Assembly: GCF_900110265.1 (NCBI RefSeq)
Contig: NZ_FODB01000007.1
Span: 1-64,000 of the forward strand
Origin: Vreelandella aquamarina
GTDB lineage: Bacteria > Pseudomonadota > Gammaproteobacteria > Pseudomonadales > Halomonadaceae
Length of the DNA stretch: 64,000 nucleotides
Reading direction: 5' to 3'
Of the stretch, positions 1 to 8,212 are shown one piece after another; within the stretch, counting starts at the first letter, position 1, and each line of letters begins with the position of its first letter. A program made the position numbers and the translations under genes. The notes beneath the pieces were generated by a model, which worked only from the letters and a program-made list of their open reading frames with translations, did no database searches and was not told where the DNA came from.

Positions 1-280
1 CACAGGGATGAAGCGGCTCATGGCGATCTTCTCAGCTCGGCGATGACGGTGGTCAGTATCTCACGGTGCAACGGAAAGACCGACAGGCTGCTAGGGATTG
101 CAGTATTACCGCACTTTTTGGCTCAGGAAGCGGGATTAGTTTGTATTGCTTCTGATCTTGGCGTGGATCAGCCTATTTACCTCGTTATCCAAACAGACCT
201 GACGCAGTCACGCCGAACCCGTGCCGGACTTTCTTATTGAACTGGTCGCCAGTAACCATGCTCGCTTGAGCATGGGCTGA
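1..280 (+). pseudogene. LysR-family regulator, C-terminal remnant (frameshifted)
   Basis: The frame open from the left edge encodes the end of a LysR effector-binding domain (GIAVLPHFLA, then LYLV-like strand and a DLTQSRRTR tail) and stops at 238-240. Shifting frame at about position 221 gives PDFLIELVASNHARLSMG, ending at 278-280, which is how LysR proteins normally finish. The gene therefore seems to have lost or gained one base near 220. Only about the last 90 codons are in the window, so whether the rest is intact cannot be seen. It points towards the symporter gene that follows on the opposite strand. Confidence 0.6.
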
Positions 281-312
281 GAAGCGGGGGTATGACTCTA
301 ATTGATGCCATC

Positions 313-358
313 AACGCCCTCTCCGTAGCCAGGGTCTCGGTAGCCAGGAGAGAGCGTT
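313..358. repeat. Imperfect inverted repeat with internal direct repeat
   Basis: Arms 313-324 and 347-358 pair over 12 bases with one mismatch. The loop carries two copies of GTAGCCAGG starting at 325 and 340. It lies just past the stop of the minus-strand symporter gene and may end that transcript, but no T-run follows on either strand. Confidence 0.35.
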
Positions 359-369
359 AAAGCCAAGCG

Positions 370-1845
370 TCAGCCTTTGGAGCTGAGAGCCTGAGCCGGT
401 GAGTACGATGATGCACTGTGTGTCACGAGACTCACGCCGATGAATACTACGGTATTGACGACTAGGCCACAGAAGCCAGCGTGCCAGCCGAATGGAGTAC
501 TGACCCCAAACTGGAACAATAGGGTTAGAGCCGCGCCTACTGCTAAACCTGCAAAGGCACCAGAGCGTGATGCTCGCCGCCAGAATAGTGCGCCAAGCAG
601 CATCGGCAGCAACTGCACCACGATGCCATAGGCGCCGAGTAACAAGCCAACCAATGAGCCAGGGTTGGCTAGGGCTAGCAAGTAGGCTGCTAAGGAGATT
701 ACCACCACACCGTAGCGAGTTAGCCTGAGTGCCTTGTCATCAGATATACCACGCAGCACGGGTAGGTGCTGCCCCACGTCTCTTACCAGAATAGTGGCGG
801 AGGTATGAGCCAAGTTGGCAGCCGTAGACATTGCCGCGGCCAGCGCGCCGGAGAGGGCTATACCGATTAGCCACGCAGGGAAGTCAGCTAGTTCGACCAC
901 TAACGTCAACAGCACGCGATCAGCAGAGTCGAGCGGGCTATCTTCGAGTAGTAATACTCCTGCGAAGCCGATAACCAGCAATGGCACCAGCAAATAGCTA
1001 TAAAGTGGATAGAGTACGAACACCTGTTTCAGGGTTCGCTCACTGCGCGCACTATAAAACTTCATGAAAATGTGCGGCCACATTACGCAACCTAGAGCAC
1101 TTACTAGGATGGCTGTCGAGAAGGCTCCCCAGCCCATGCCGCCAGCACCGGGCATGGTTAGATATTCCGGCGCTTCGCGCTGCAGTTCGCGGAACATTTC
1201 ACCGACTCCACCAAAGAACTGGTCAGCCGTTGCCAAGCCTAGAAACCACGCGACACCCACCATCATCACGCCCTGGAGCAAGTTGGTCCAGCCGATGCCT
1301 TGTAAGCCGCTCGCATAGACATAAGCCGCCACCACGCCACAGGCCAGTAAGCTGCCGAGCCAGAACGGAATGGTGCCTGAGGTTGCCGCCTCGAAGAGCA
1401 GTCCCGCACCCGCGATCTGAATAGTTAGGTAGGGGATCATCGCCAGTACGCTGACCACACCGATGAACAGCCCCAGCAGATTCCCCCGAGTTGGATAACA
1501 GGCAGAGAGGAACTCCGCCTGGGTCAGAAAACCATGGCGACGGCCAAGCCGCGAAATGTGTGGCGCGATTAACCACCATACAATCACAGCGAGGGCCAGG
1601 TAGGCGATGATATAGAGTGCCGGCGCCCCTTTGCTGTAGGCCCAGCCGGGAGCTCCAAGAAAGGCGAAAGCAGAGAATATCTCCGCTCCGAGGATGAAAA
1701 ACAGCACCAGTAGCCCCATGTGGCGCCCACCAGCGACGTAGCCTTCCAAAGACGAACTCTGGTTATGCCTTGCTCGCAGGCCCACCGCTAGAACGATCAG
1801 CAGGTAGGCTAGGGTGATGGTAGTGATCAGCAGTGAATCACTCAT
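370..1845 (-). CDS. Sodium:solute symporter family (SSS) transporter
   Basis: This is a 491-residue polytopic inner-membrane protein with about 13 hydrophobic segments, the usual size and layout of the SSS (PutP/PanF-like) family. The family couples Na+ entry to uptake of small organic solutes. The first helix begins at about residue 8 and is followed by a polar, glycine-rich loop (about 35-42) typical of these proteins. It overlaps the small upstream membrane protein by 8 bases and lies downstream of an M20 amidohydrolase, so all three are probably one transcript. The substrate cannot be read from the sequence. An N-acyl amino acid or related amide is a guess from the neighbouring hydrolase. 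Confidence 0.85.
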   Translation of the reverse strand: MSDSLLITTITLAYLLIVLAVGLRARHNQSSSLEGYVAGGRHMGLLVLFFILGAEIFSAFAFLGAPGWAYSKGAPALYIIAYLALAVIVWWLIAPHISRLGRRHGFLTQAEFLSACYPTRGNLLGLFIGVVSVLAMIPYLTIQIAGAGLLFEAATSGTIPFWLGSLLACGVVAAYVYASGLQGIGWTNLLQGVMMVGVAWFLGLATADQFFGGVGEMFRELQREAPEYLTMPGAGGMGWGAFSTAILVSALGCVMWPHIFMKFYSARSERTLKQVFVLYPLYSYLLVPLLVIGFAGVLLLEDSPLDSADRVLLTLVVELADFPAWLIGIALSGALAAAMSTAANLAHTSATILVRDVGQHLPVLRGISDDKALRLTRYGVVVISLAAYLLALANPGSLVGLLLGAYGIVVQLLPMLLGALFWRRASRSGAFAGLAVGAALTLLFQFGVSTPFGWHAGFCGLVVNTVVFIGVSLVTHSASSYSPAQALSSKG

Positions 1846-2062
1846 CGTTCACCTCCTGTGCGGCATCATGGCGATAGGCAATCACTAGTCCCACAAATAG
1901 GACAAAGACCCAAGCGACGTACCAAAACATGAAGAAGGGCAAGCCAATCACCATCGGTTCGATGCGGTTGGCCACTAATGCGCCAGGCCAGATCATCGCC
2001 AGTGCACAGATAGTGAAGTAAATCAGCAACCCTCTAGGGGGAAGCGATGGCCGGGATTTCAT
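1838..2062 (-). CDS. Small two-helix membrane protein (DUF3311/YhdT-like) paired with the symporter
   Basis: This protein of about 74 residues has two hydrophobic helices (about 10-32 and 39-62) and a short polar tail. Small proteins of this kind often precede SSS symporter genes, as YhdT precedes PanF. The family match (DUF3311) is from memory of its aromatic FFMFWYVAWVF segment. I chose the ATG at 2062 because GAGGT sits six bases before it; an ATG at 2068 would lie directly against that site. Its end overlaps the symporter start by 8 bases, which suggests translational coupling and a partner or assembly role. Confidence 0.7.
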   Translation of the reverse strand: MKSRPSLPPRGLLIYFTICALAMIWPGALVANRIEPMVIGLPFFMFWYVAWVFVLFVGLVIAYRHDAAQEVNDE

Positions 2063-2110
2063 ATGCATACCTCATTATTGTGGTGTTATCGGTAGTAGAG
2101 CAGGCCTCGT

Positions 2111-3304
2111 TTAGGCGGCAGCGAGTGCGCCGAGGCCGATGGCCAACAGTAGTTGGCAACCAGTGGGAATAATGTCGTCGTTAAAGTCGTAACGAGCGTT
2201 GTGTAGTGGTGCGGTGGCTTCATCCTTGGCTGTACCGAGGAAGAAGTAGGCTCCTGGACAGCGCTGCAGCATGAAGGAGAAGTCTTCGCCGCCAAGGCTA
2301 GGATCGACGTCGCGCACCAGGGCAGCTTCGCCGAGTGTTTGCACTACGCAGGATTCCACGTGGCGGGTTTCCGCCTCGCTATTGACCGTTGCTGGGAATA
2401 TGCGCTGGTAGTCGACCTCAATGTCGCCGCCATGGGCAATGGCCACCCCTTCACAAACACGGCGAACAGCATGCTCAATACGGTCCTGAGTGTCGGCATC
2501 AAGGCTTCGCGCTGTACCGCTGATGCGCACTTCGTCGGGAATAATGGCGAAACCGTCAATATCGCCCCCCTGCAATCCACACAGGCTGAGAGCCGCGGGG
2601 GAGAGAGGATTAATATCACGGGCGACCACGGAGTGAAGATTTTGAATCAGGGCACCCGCCATACGCACAGGATCTGTCGATAGGTGTGGGTTGACGCCTC
2701 CATGGCCCCCTTTTCCGCGTACCCGGATATCGAGCCGATCGGTGGCTGCCATGATGGCACCTGAGCGGACGGCCACTTGGCCAGCAGGCAGAGAAGGCCA
2801 GTTGTGCAGGGCGTAGATGGCCTGCATAGGAAAGCGCTCGAACAACCCCTCTTCAATCATTGCCCGGCCACCACCTAAACCTTCTTCTGCGGGCTGAAAG
2901 ACTAGGTGAATGGTGCCAGCGAAGTCGCGGTGTTCAGCCAGGTAGCGGGCGACGCCAAGCAGCAGGGTCGTGTGACCATCATGGCCGCAGGCATGCATGC
3001 GACCGGGCACTTCGGATGTATGGTTGTGCTCGCTAAGCTCTTGGATCGGTAGAGCGTCCATATCGGCGCGTAGACCAATCTGGCGTCCATTGTCGGGCTG
3101 GTCACCGGTGACAGTTGCAACGATACCGGTTTTGCCGATGCCAGTTTCAAAGGTCAAACCGAGACGTTCTAGTTCTTCAGCGATGCGCTTAGCCGTGGCA
3201 TGTTCCTGAAACCCTAGCTCTGGGTGACGATGCAGCTCGTGCCGCATTTGGGTCAGCTCGGCGTGGTGACGCTCGAAGAAATTTGCGTTGATGAGTTCTG
3301 TCAT
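2111..3304 (-). CDS. M20-family metal-dependent amidohydrolase (HipO/AbgB-like)
   Basis: This 397-residue cytosolic hydrolase has the peptidase M20D fold. Members cleave N-acyl amino acids, hippurate or similar amides with two metal ions. Visible signatures, numbered from the ATG at 3304, are RADMDALP at about 79-86, HACGHDGHTT at 104-113 with the metal-binding Cys106, the catalytic EE pair at 140-141, and a GGHGG lid region. A 12-codon longer reading from 3340 exists, but neither start has a strong Shine-Dalgarno site. It is probably co-transcribed with the small membrane protein and symporter downstream and faces a divergent LysR gene likely to control it. Confidence 0.85.
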   Translation of the reverse strand: MTELINANFFERHHAELTQMRHELHRHPELGFQEHATAKRIAEELERLGLTFETGIGKTGIVATVTGDQPDNGRQIGLRADMDALPIQELSEHNHTSEVPGRMHACGHDGHTTLLLGVARYLAEHRDFAGTIHLVFQPAEEGLGGGRAMIEEGLFERFPMQAIYALHNWPSLPAGQVAVRSGAIMAATDRLDIRVRGKGGHGGVNPHLSTDPVRMAGALIQNLHSVVARDINPLSPAALSLCGLQGGDIDGFAIIPDEVRISGTARSLDADTQDRIEHAVRRVCEGVAIAHGGDIEVDYQRIFPATVNSEAETRHVESCVVQTLGEAALVRDVDPSLGGEDFSFMLQRCPGAYFFLGTAKDEATAPLHNARYDFNDDIIPTGCQLLLAIGLGALAAA

Positions 3305-3440
3305 AGTCGATTCGCATAGTTGTTGGATGGACCAATTCATCTTGGCTGTTTCGGTGACATAGAGAAAATAGTTTTTTTATTGGCTTTCCATGCTTATATT
3401 GGATGGAGAGAGCCACGGCGTGTCATTCAATGGGAATGAG

Positions 3441-4352
3441 ATGGACTTCAAACGCTTAAAATATTTTCAGACCGTCGTAGAGGAGGGAGCTATCTCCTCA
3501 GCAGCACGGCGGATACCACTTGCTCAGCCAGCCCTGTCACGTCAATTGCTGCTGCTTGAAGATGAGGTCGGTACCACGTTGCTAACTCGTTCACGGCATG
3601 GCGTTCGCCTGACCGCCGCAGGCGAATCGTTCTACCGTGATACTCGGCGTTTGCTTGGCGAGTTCGAACAGGCCAAGCGCAATGCACGGCGCATCGCCGA
3701 TGGCCAATTCGGTGAGTTGCGTCTAGGGGTGACGGTGATGCATTTATGGGTACCCCAGATAATCGGTTTGCTCAACCGTTTCCGCGAGCAATATCCCGAG
3801 GTCACGCTGAAAGTAGAGTCAGTGCTTTCGGGGCCTCAGGTCGATGCAATCCGCCGTGGGAGACTGGATGCTGGCATGTTGTTTTTCCCTCCAGAAGATG
3901 ATGACTGCCTCTGTAGCCATTGCTTGTATGAGGATTACCTCGTATTGGTTACCAGTGCCACCTCACGCCTAGCGCGACAACCGCCGCGATACCTATCCGA
4001 ACTCAATGACGAAAATTTTATCTGGTTTGATCGTAGTGCCACCCCGGTCTATCACGACAAGCTGATCCACGCTTTTCAGCGAGAGGGTTTCACGCCCCAT
4101 GTGGTTCAGGAGGGAACTGACAACGCTACTATGTTGTGTTTGGTAGCTGCTGGCATGGGCTGCAGTATTTTGCCGGCTATGACCATGGCAGGGGCACCAG
4201 AAGGCGTAGTAAGTCATCGCTTGGAGGATCTCAAGCTGGCTTTGCCTTTGATGCTGGTATGGCGCAGGGATTCAGGGCTGTCGGCGGTACGCCGGCTGAT
4301 CGAAATTGCCGAAACAGAATCTTTGGCGACTGATGATGACGCTGACGCGTAA
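3441..4352 (+). CDS. LysR-family transcriptional regulator
   Basis: This is a 303-residue regulator with an N-terminal winged helix-turn-helix at about 1-60 (SSAARRIPLAQPALSRQ is the HTH) and a two-lobed effector domain from about 90. The start at 3441 (MDFKRLKYF) is chosen because LysR proteins begin a few residues before this motif; an upstream ATG at 3390 would add 17 unrelated residues. It is divergent from the amidohydrolase/symporter set across about 140 bases. That AT-rich stretch includes AATA and TATT half-sites around a T-run near 3370, where a LysR operator could lie. The inferred role is control of those genes in response to their substrate. Confidence 0.88.
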   Translation: MDFKRLKYFQTVVEEGAISSAARRIPLAQPALSRQLLLLEDEVGTTLLTRSRHGVRLTAAGESFYRDTRRLLGEFEQAKRNARRIADGQFGELRLGVTVMHLWVPQIIGLLNRFREQYPEVTLKVESVLSGPQVDAIRRGRLDAGMLFFPPEDDDCLCSHCLYEDYLVLVTSATSRLARQPPRYLSELNDENFIWFDRSATPVYHDKLIHAFQREGFTPHVVQEGTDNATMLCLVAAGMGCSILPAMTMAGAPEGVVSHRLEDLKLALPLMLVWRRDSGLSAVRRLIEIAETESLATDDDADA

Positions 4353-4381
4353 CGTTCATCTTGATGGAAATTATTAGTGTA

Positions 4382-4388
4382 AGTGCCT
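4382..4388 (+). repeat. IS630 left terminal inverted repeat
   Basis: AGTGCCT, preceded by TA at 4380-4381. It is the exact reverse complement of 5458-5464. Confidence 0.75.
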
Positions 4389-4442
4389 GGTCTAAAGTTT
4401 TCGTGTAATATCCATGCCAGGATTTCTGACACGGACAGAACC

Positions 4443-5459
4443 ATGGAAAAACGCTTCGTTGCCCCTCTCACTGAGCCTGAACAACAGACGCTGACTTCCG
4501 CCTATCACCATGGCGAGAAGCGCGCTCTCCGTCGTCGGGCGCATGCCATTCTACTGAGCGACCAAGGCCATACGATTAACCAAATCAGTGAGATACTTCA
4601 GGTTCGCCGCGATGCCGTATCACGATGGTTCAAGCAATGGGAAGTGTCCGGTTTGGATGGTCTCATCGACAAACCGCGTAGTGGACGAACACCCGTCCTC
4701 GATGAACACGATCACAAGCGCTTGCAAGCGTTGGTAGCCGAGCATCCCCATCATATTCGCGCCTTACAGGCTCGCTTTCAAGAAGAGACCGGCAAGTCTG
4801 TCGCCACGGTGACACTGCGTCGGGCGTTGAAAAAAAAATGGCTATAGCTTCAAGAGCATTCGGCATTCACTCAAGACCCAGCGTGACGAAACGGACTTTC
4901 GCAAAACGCAAGACCTGATGAAAGCGCTTCACGAGCGAGAGGACCAAGGCGAGCACGAGCTCTATTACTTTGATGAATCAGGTTTTTCACAAGCGTCGTC
5001 GGTGCCGTATGCGTGGAGTCCTATCGGCAAGCCCCGGGAAGTCACTGCCTACTCCCGCAGCCGAAGGCTAAACGTGTTGGGATTCTTATAAGCCGAGCCG
5101 GAAAACTGGTCTCTCACACGACAACCGAGACAGTGACCACGGAAACGGTCATAGAAGCGTTTGACCAGTTTGTGATCCAGAAGGATCCAGACATCTTCGC
5201 CGTTGTGGTGCTCGACAATGCCAGCTTGCATCGCTCCAAGGCCTTTAGGCGAAAGAGGGTGGAGTGGATGTCGCAACGTGTGCATCTGATCTATCTGTCT
5301 GCCTACTCACCAGAGCTGAATCAGATAGGGATTCTGTGGCGGCAGATGAAGTACACCTGGCTGCCTTTGAGTGCCTATCTCTCGTTTGAACGTCTATGTG
5401 AAGAGGTACACTGCTTACTCAGTGGTTACGGAACTGATCACGCGATTAATTTTGAATAG
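4443..5459 (+). pseudogene. IS630 transposase, two frameshifts and a lost catalytic residue
   Basis: The product starts at 4443 with the helix-turn-helix region of IS630 transposases. The first frame runs into a stop at 4845-4847 just after a run of nine A (4830-4838). The homologous reading resumes one base over from 4840 (GYSFKSIRHSLK) and carries the first catalytic Asp in YYFDESGF. That frame stops at 5089-5091, and the reading returns to the original frame from 5091 (SRAGKLVSH) with the second Asp in VVLDNASLH. The third acidic site, normally NPIE before LW, reads NQIGILW, so the glutamate is a glycine. The first shift could be programmed slippage, but the second shift and the Gly make an active enzyme unlikely. 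Confidence 0.88.
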
Positions 5460-5464
5460 GCACT
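5458..5464 (-). repeat. IS630 right terminal inverted repeat
   Basis: AGGCACT, followed by TA at 5465-5466. It overlaps the transposase stop codon. Confidence 0.75.
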
Positions 5465-5466
5465 TA

Positions 5467-5829
5467 ACGAGCCATTGATGGAGGTGGGCGGGGGGGGCGC
5501 AGTTCGTGGCTCACGGTAGCGATGAACTGATTTTTCATCTTATCCAGCCGTCGTCGCTCGGTAATGTCCTCTATCAGTGACCAGATGACGGGGCGCCCAT
5601 CGGGGTAATGGCTCAGCATGCCCTGCAAACGAATCGGGTAGCGGCTACCATCCTTGCGGATGTACTCTTTTTCGAAAGGCCCGTAGCGGCCCTCGTTTTT
5701 GAGGCTCACGAGTACTTGTTCTTCCATGGCTTGGTACTCTCGGGGCGTAAGGTCCCAGTAGCTGAGCTTGACGAACTCGTCGCGGGTATAGCCGGAGGGC
5801 AGCGTCAAGGCGTCGTTGAGATGTGAAAA
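5467..5829 (-). pseudogene. PAS / histidine-kinase fragment truncated at the IS630 border
   Basis: The minus-strand reading gives the second half of a PAS domain (GYTRDEFVKL, then KEYIRKDGSRYPIR) and a PAC-like ending (IEDITERR). It then runs into the H-box of a histidine kinase (FIATVSHELR). After HELR an intact kinase would read TPLTSINGS. Here a run of eight C (5490-5497 on the other strand as G) shifts the frame, and the bases for TSINGS lie just beyond, right up to the IS end. No start codon fits, and neither the receiver of the signal nor the ATPase domain remains. The upstream part overlaps a real gene on the other strand, so I do not extend it past about 5829. Confidence 0.65.
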
Positions 5830-5887
5830 ATTGTGGAGCGCCGTTTGGCGGGCCTGATGCAGCGAAGTAGAGTGAGGAGTGCCACGA

Positions 5888-6109
5888 ATGAAACATAGCG
5901 TCTTAATAATGATGGTGGCGTTAGTAGGCTGTGCGGGAGGAGAAGGCGCTGATATGCAGACGGCAGCTGCGGCGTATTGCGTAAGCCTGGGCGGCGAGCG
6001 CCTCACCCGCGAAAGTGCTTTGGGAACGGGGCGTTACTGTCGACTGCCGGATGGCCGGGTCGAAAACGAGTGGCATTTATATCGAACAGAGCGATTGGAT
6101 AATGATTAA
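5888..6109 (+). CDS. Small DUF333 lipoprotein
   Basis: This 73-residue protein has a lipoprotein signal ending in LVGC (Cys15 or so). The C-terminal half has the DUF333 pattern: AAYCVSLGG early, then YCRLPDGRVENEWHLYR. DUF333 proteins are small secreted or outer-membrane-anchored proteins of unknown function, sometimes misnamed hemolysin-like. An ATG nine bases upstream exists, but starting at 5888 puts a basic residue right after Met and gives a normal signal. It overlaps no functional gene; the antisense kinase fragment ends before it. Confidence 0.7.
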   Translation: MKHSVLIMMVALVGCAGGEGADMQTAAAAYCVSLGGERLTRESALGTGRYCRLPDGRVENEWHLYRTERLDND

Positions 6110-6200
6110 CGCCACCAACGAATAGGCGTTTGAAACGCATCAAACGTGCTATCAACGCAATTTTGAGTGTATAAGGTTAGCGTTAATAAAAAATAGGGTG

Positions 6201-6221
6201 AGCTGGTGGGTCACGCCAGCT
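6201..6221 (+). promoter_or_regulatory. Hairpin just before the cyclase ribosome-binding site
   Basis: AGCTGGTG (6201-6208) and CGCCAGCT (6214-6221) pair over 8 bases with one G-U around a 5-base loop. The stem ends directly before the AGGGGA site of the cyclase gene, so it could affect translation. This is seen in sequence only and no family is recognised. Confidence 0.35.
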
Positions 6222-6231
6222 AGGGGATCGG

Positions 6232-7962
6232 ATGGGTACGTTCAACGTCTTGTTGCGCTTTTTATGCGTAGGAATAATGGCTTGCTTGCTGTTGCTGTCC
6301 GGTTCTTTGGCCTACGCTAGCGCGCCTGCACCGCTGACCGATTGGGAGTATCGCTGGGGAGATGCTCCTTTAGAAGATGACGCGCCTTGGAGCCCCATCG
6401 ATTTTCCTTCTAACCCACCGGAGCGCAACGGCCAGAAGTCCGTTTGGTTTAAAACGGTCTTGCCAGAGGGAGAGTGGCGTGACCCAGTGTTGCACATTAC
6501 CAGCATTAACTTGGTGGGGCAGATCTACCTCGATGGCACGCTGATTTATCAGCATGGCGATATGGAGGCGCCTCGTTTCATCGGTTGGCCGTGGCATTTG
6601 GTTCCGCTGCCGGAGAATTCGGCGGGCAAGACGCTGGCGCTGCGTATCCACTCCGATTACACCAGCATCGGGCTGTGGGGCGATGTAGAGATCACCGATC
6701 GTATCGATGCGCTGAAGGGGATGCTCCACGCTTCGGTACAGGACCTTGCGGTGAGTGCCTTCAGCCTGCTACTGGCGATGTTGGCAGCGATTTTTGCTAT
6801 GATTGGGCCTGAGCGTCGGGGCTTTTTCGCCATCGCGCTGTTTGCGTTTTCGTCAGGGTTGATGCTGTTGGCAGAGACCCCCGTTCGGCAGCTGTTGGCA
6901 GACGCGCCGCTTACCTGGGACATTTTAAGAGCCGCCAGCTACTTTACACTGCCCATTGCCATAGGCTTGTTGCTGAGCCACTGGTTGGAGGGTGTACCAA
7001 AGCGCTGGATGAGACGTTTATGGCAGCTCCATTTGGCGTACCTCGTGGTTTCGATTGGTCTGGTCGCACTTGGCGTGGTGAACTTGGCACTGACGTTCCC
7101 CATATTCGATGTGCTGCTGTTGCTCACGCTCCCCCTCATGCTTCTGCTGGCGCTGCTGCGGGTGCGTCGTTTGAATTTAGAGCAGCGGCTGTTCGTCACT
7201 AGTTTCCTGCTGTTTGCGCCACTTCTGTTGCTGGACATGTTGGTGGCGCACGAGCTGATACCTCGGCGTGACGTGCCACTGAGCTATGGGGCGTTGGGCT
7301 TCTCTTTGGCTATCGTGGGGATTTCGCTGTGGCACTACCGTCATACGCAGCGTCAGCTTGCTTCGGCCAACCAGACGCTAGAAGCACAGGTGATGGCGCG
7401 GACGGCAGAGCTAGATACCTTGGTCGAGCAGTTCAAGGGGCTCTCGCTTCAGGATGCCCTGACCGGTCTCAATAACCGTCGCCATTTCGACGCCTTGCTA
7501 CATCAGGAAATGGCGCTCGCGCAGCGTAAGGGAAGCCTGCTTTCGCTGCTGATGATCGATATCGATCATTTCAAGAAAGTGAACGATAACTTTGGCCACG
7601 ACGCTGGCGATGCCGTTCTGATTGAGGTCGCGGCGCTGTTAAAGAAGCATTTTCGCGGTACGGACGTGGTGTGCCGGTTGGGGGGCGAGGAGTTCGTCGC
7701 ACTCCTACCGGGTACCGGAGCGGCCGAGGCCCAAACGCGTGCCGAGAAACTGCTGAAGGCACAGAGTAACCAAGCGTTGAGTCACCTTCATCAGCCGCTT
7801 GGACGCATTACGCTCTCTTGCGGAATCGCCACGTATCCGGCTCACACCATGGACCCTAAAAGGCTACTGCGCTTGGCCGACACAGCGTTGTACAAAGCTA
7901 AGAATAACGGCCGCGACCGTTGTGAAGTATGGGAAGGGGCCGTGTCGTCCAGCGAGCAGTAG
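6232..7962 (+). CDS. Membrane diguanylate cyclase (7TMR-DISM sensor + GGDEF)
   Basis: This 576-residue protein should make cyclic di-GMP from two GTP. A signal/TM segment (about 5-30) leads into a periplasmic jelly-roll-like region (about 35-165) and then seven hydrophobic helices (about 172-370), the 7TMR-DISM layout used to sense external ligands. A short coiled segment (about 372-405) joins these to a GGDEF domain. The active site is GGEEF at 484-488, and RGTD at 475-478 is the inhibitory I-site in its usual place five residues upstream, so product feedback is expected. No EAL domain is present. It is a single gene with an AGGGGA site 6 bases before the ATG. The ligand is unknown. Confidence 0.9.
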   Translation: MGTFNVLLRFLCVGIMACLLLLSGSLAYASAPAPLTDWEYRWGDAPLEDDAPWSPIDFPSNPPERNGQKSVWFKTVLPEGEWRDPVLHITSINLVGQIYLDGTLIYQHGDMEAPRFIGWPWHLVPLPENSAGKTLALRIHSDYTSIGLWGDVEITDRIDALKGMLHASVQDLAVSAFSLLLAMLAAIFAMIGPERRGFFAIALFAFSSGLMLLAETPVRQLLADAPLTWDILRAASYFTLPIAIGLLLSHWLEGVPKRWMRRLWQLHLAYLVVSIGLVALGVVNLALTFPIFDVLLLLTLPLMLLLALLRVRRLNLEQRLFVTSFLLFAPLLLLDMLVAHELIPRRDVPLSYGALGFSLAIVGISLWHYRHTQRQLASANQTLEAQVMARTAELDTLVEQFKGLSLQDALTGLNNRRHFDALLHQEMALAQRKGSLLSLLMIDIDHFKKVNDNFGHDAGDAVLIEVAALLKKHFRGTDVVCRLGGEEFVALLPGTGAAEAQTRAEKLLKAQSNQALSHLHQPLGRITLSCGIATYPAHTMDPKRLLRLADTALYKAKNNGRDRCEVWEGAVSSSEQ

Positions 7963-8010
7963 CTAGCGGCTATGATGCTCAGCATATACGTAATGGTGAG
8001 CGTAAAGAGA

Positions 8011-8036
8011 AAAAAGCCGTTGGCAGCTGCCAGCGG
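8011..8036 (-). terminator. Intrinsic-terminator-like hairpin facing the minus strand
   Basis: The arms 8017-8026 and 8027-8036 pair over 10 bases (one G-U). On the minus strand the stem is followed by six T (8010-8015 region). No minus-strand gene precedes it, so it either blocks antisense transcription into the cyclase gene or ends a short unannotated RNA. The rest of 7963-8212 holds no gene that I can support. Confidence 0.5.
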
Positions 8037-8212
8037 TGGTGCAAGCCGCCAAAGTGCTGCCCTCCAAACAGTCGTCTGCGGGTGAGTGGGAGCAGTTCTA
8101 GTCCTAGCTGTGACCATCGCGCCTTGGACTGCTCAACCATGCTGCCAGGGGTGCGATTTTCCTGACGATAACGGGTAAACTAGCGCCCCTTTAAACTGTG
8201 GTGGCTAGAGGC

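Larger units (their letters stand above)
4380..5466 (+). mobile_element. IS630-family insertion sequence, complete ends, inactivated
   Basis: The element proper runs 4382-5464. Its ends are the inverted repeat AGTGCCT / AGGCACT, flanked on both sides by TA, the target dinucleotide duplicated by IS630/Tc1 elements. Beyond the perfect seven bases the ends stay loosely similar. Length (about 1.08 kb) and the single transposase gene fit IS630. It is inserted between a LysR gene and the broken end of a sensor-kinase fragment. Confidence 0.85.

Noticed and set aside
4830-4847. Programmed frameshift at A9 in the transposase
   Set aside because: Possible alone, but a second frameshift and the Glu-to-Gly change argue for decay.
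5830-6006. Upstream part of the kinase-fragment open frame
   Set aside because: It overlaps the DUF333 lipoprotein gene antisense and has no PAS similarity.
7842-8117. 91-codon minus-strand frame over the cyclase end
   Set aside because: No ribosome site or family likeness, and it runs through the minus-strand terminator stem.
7963-8212. tRNA, 6S or SRP RNA in the cyclase-cmoM gap
   Set aside because: No cloverleaf, T-loop consensus or known conserved core found on either strand.
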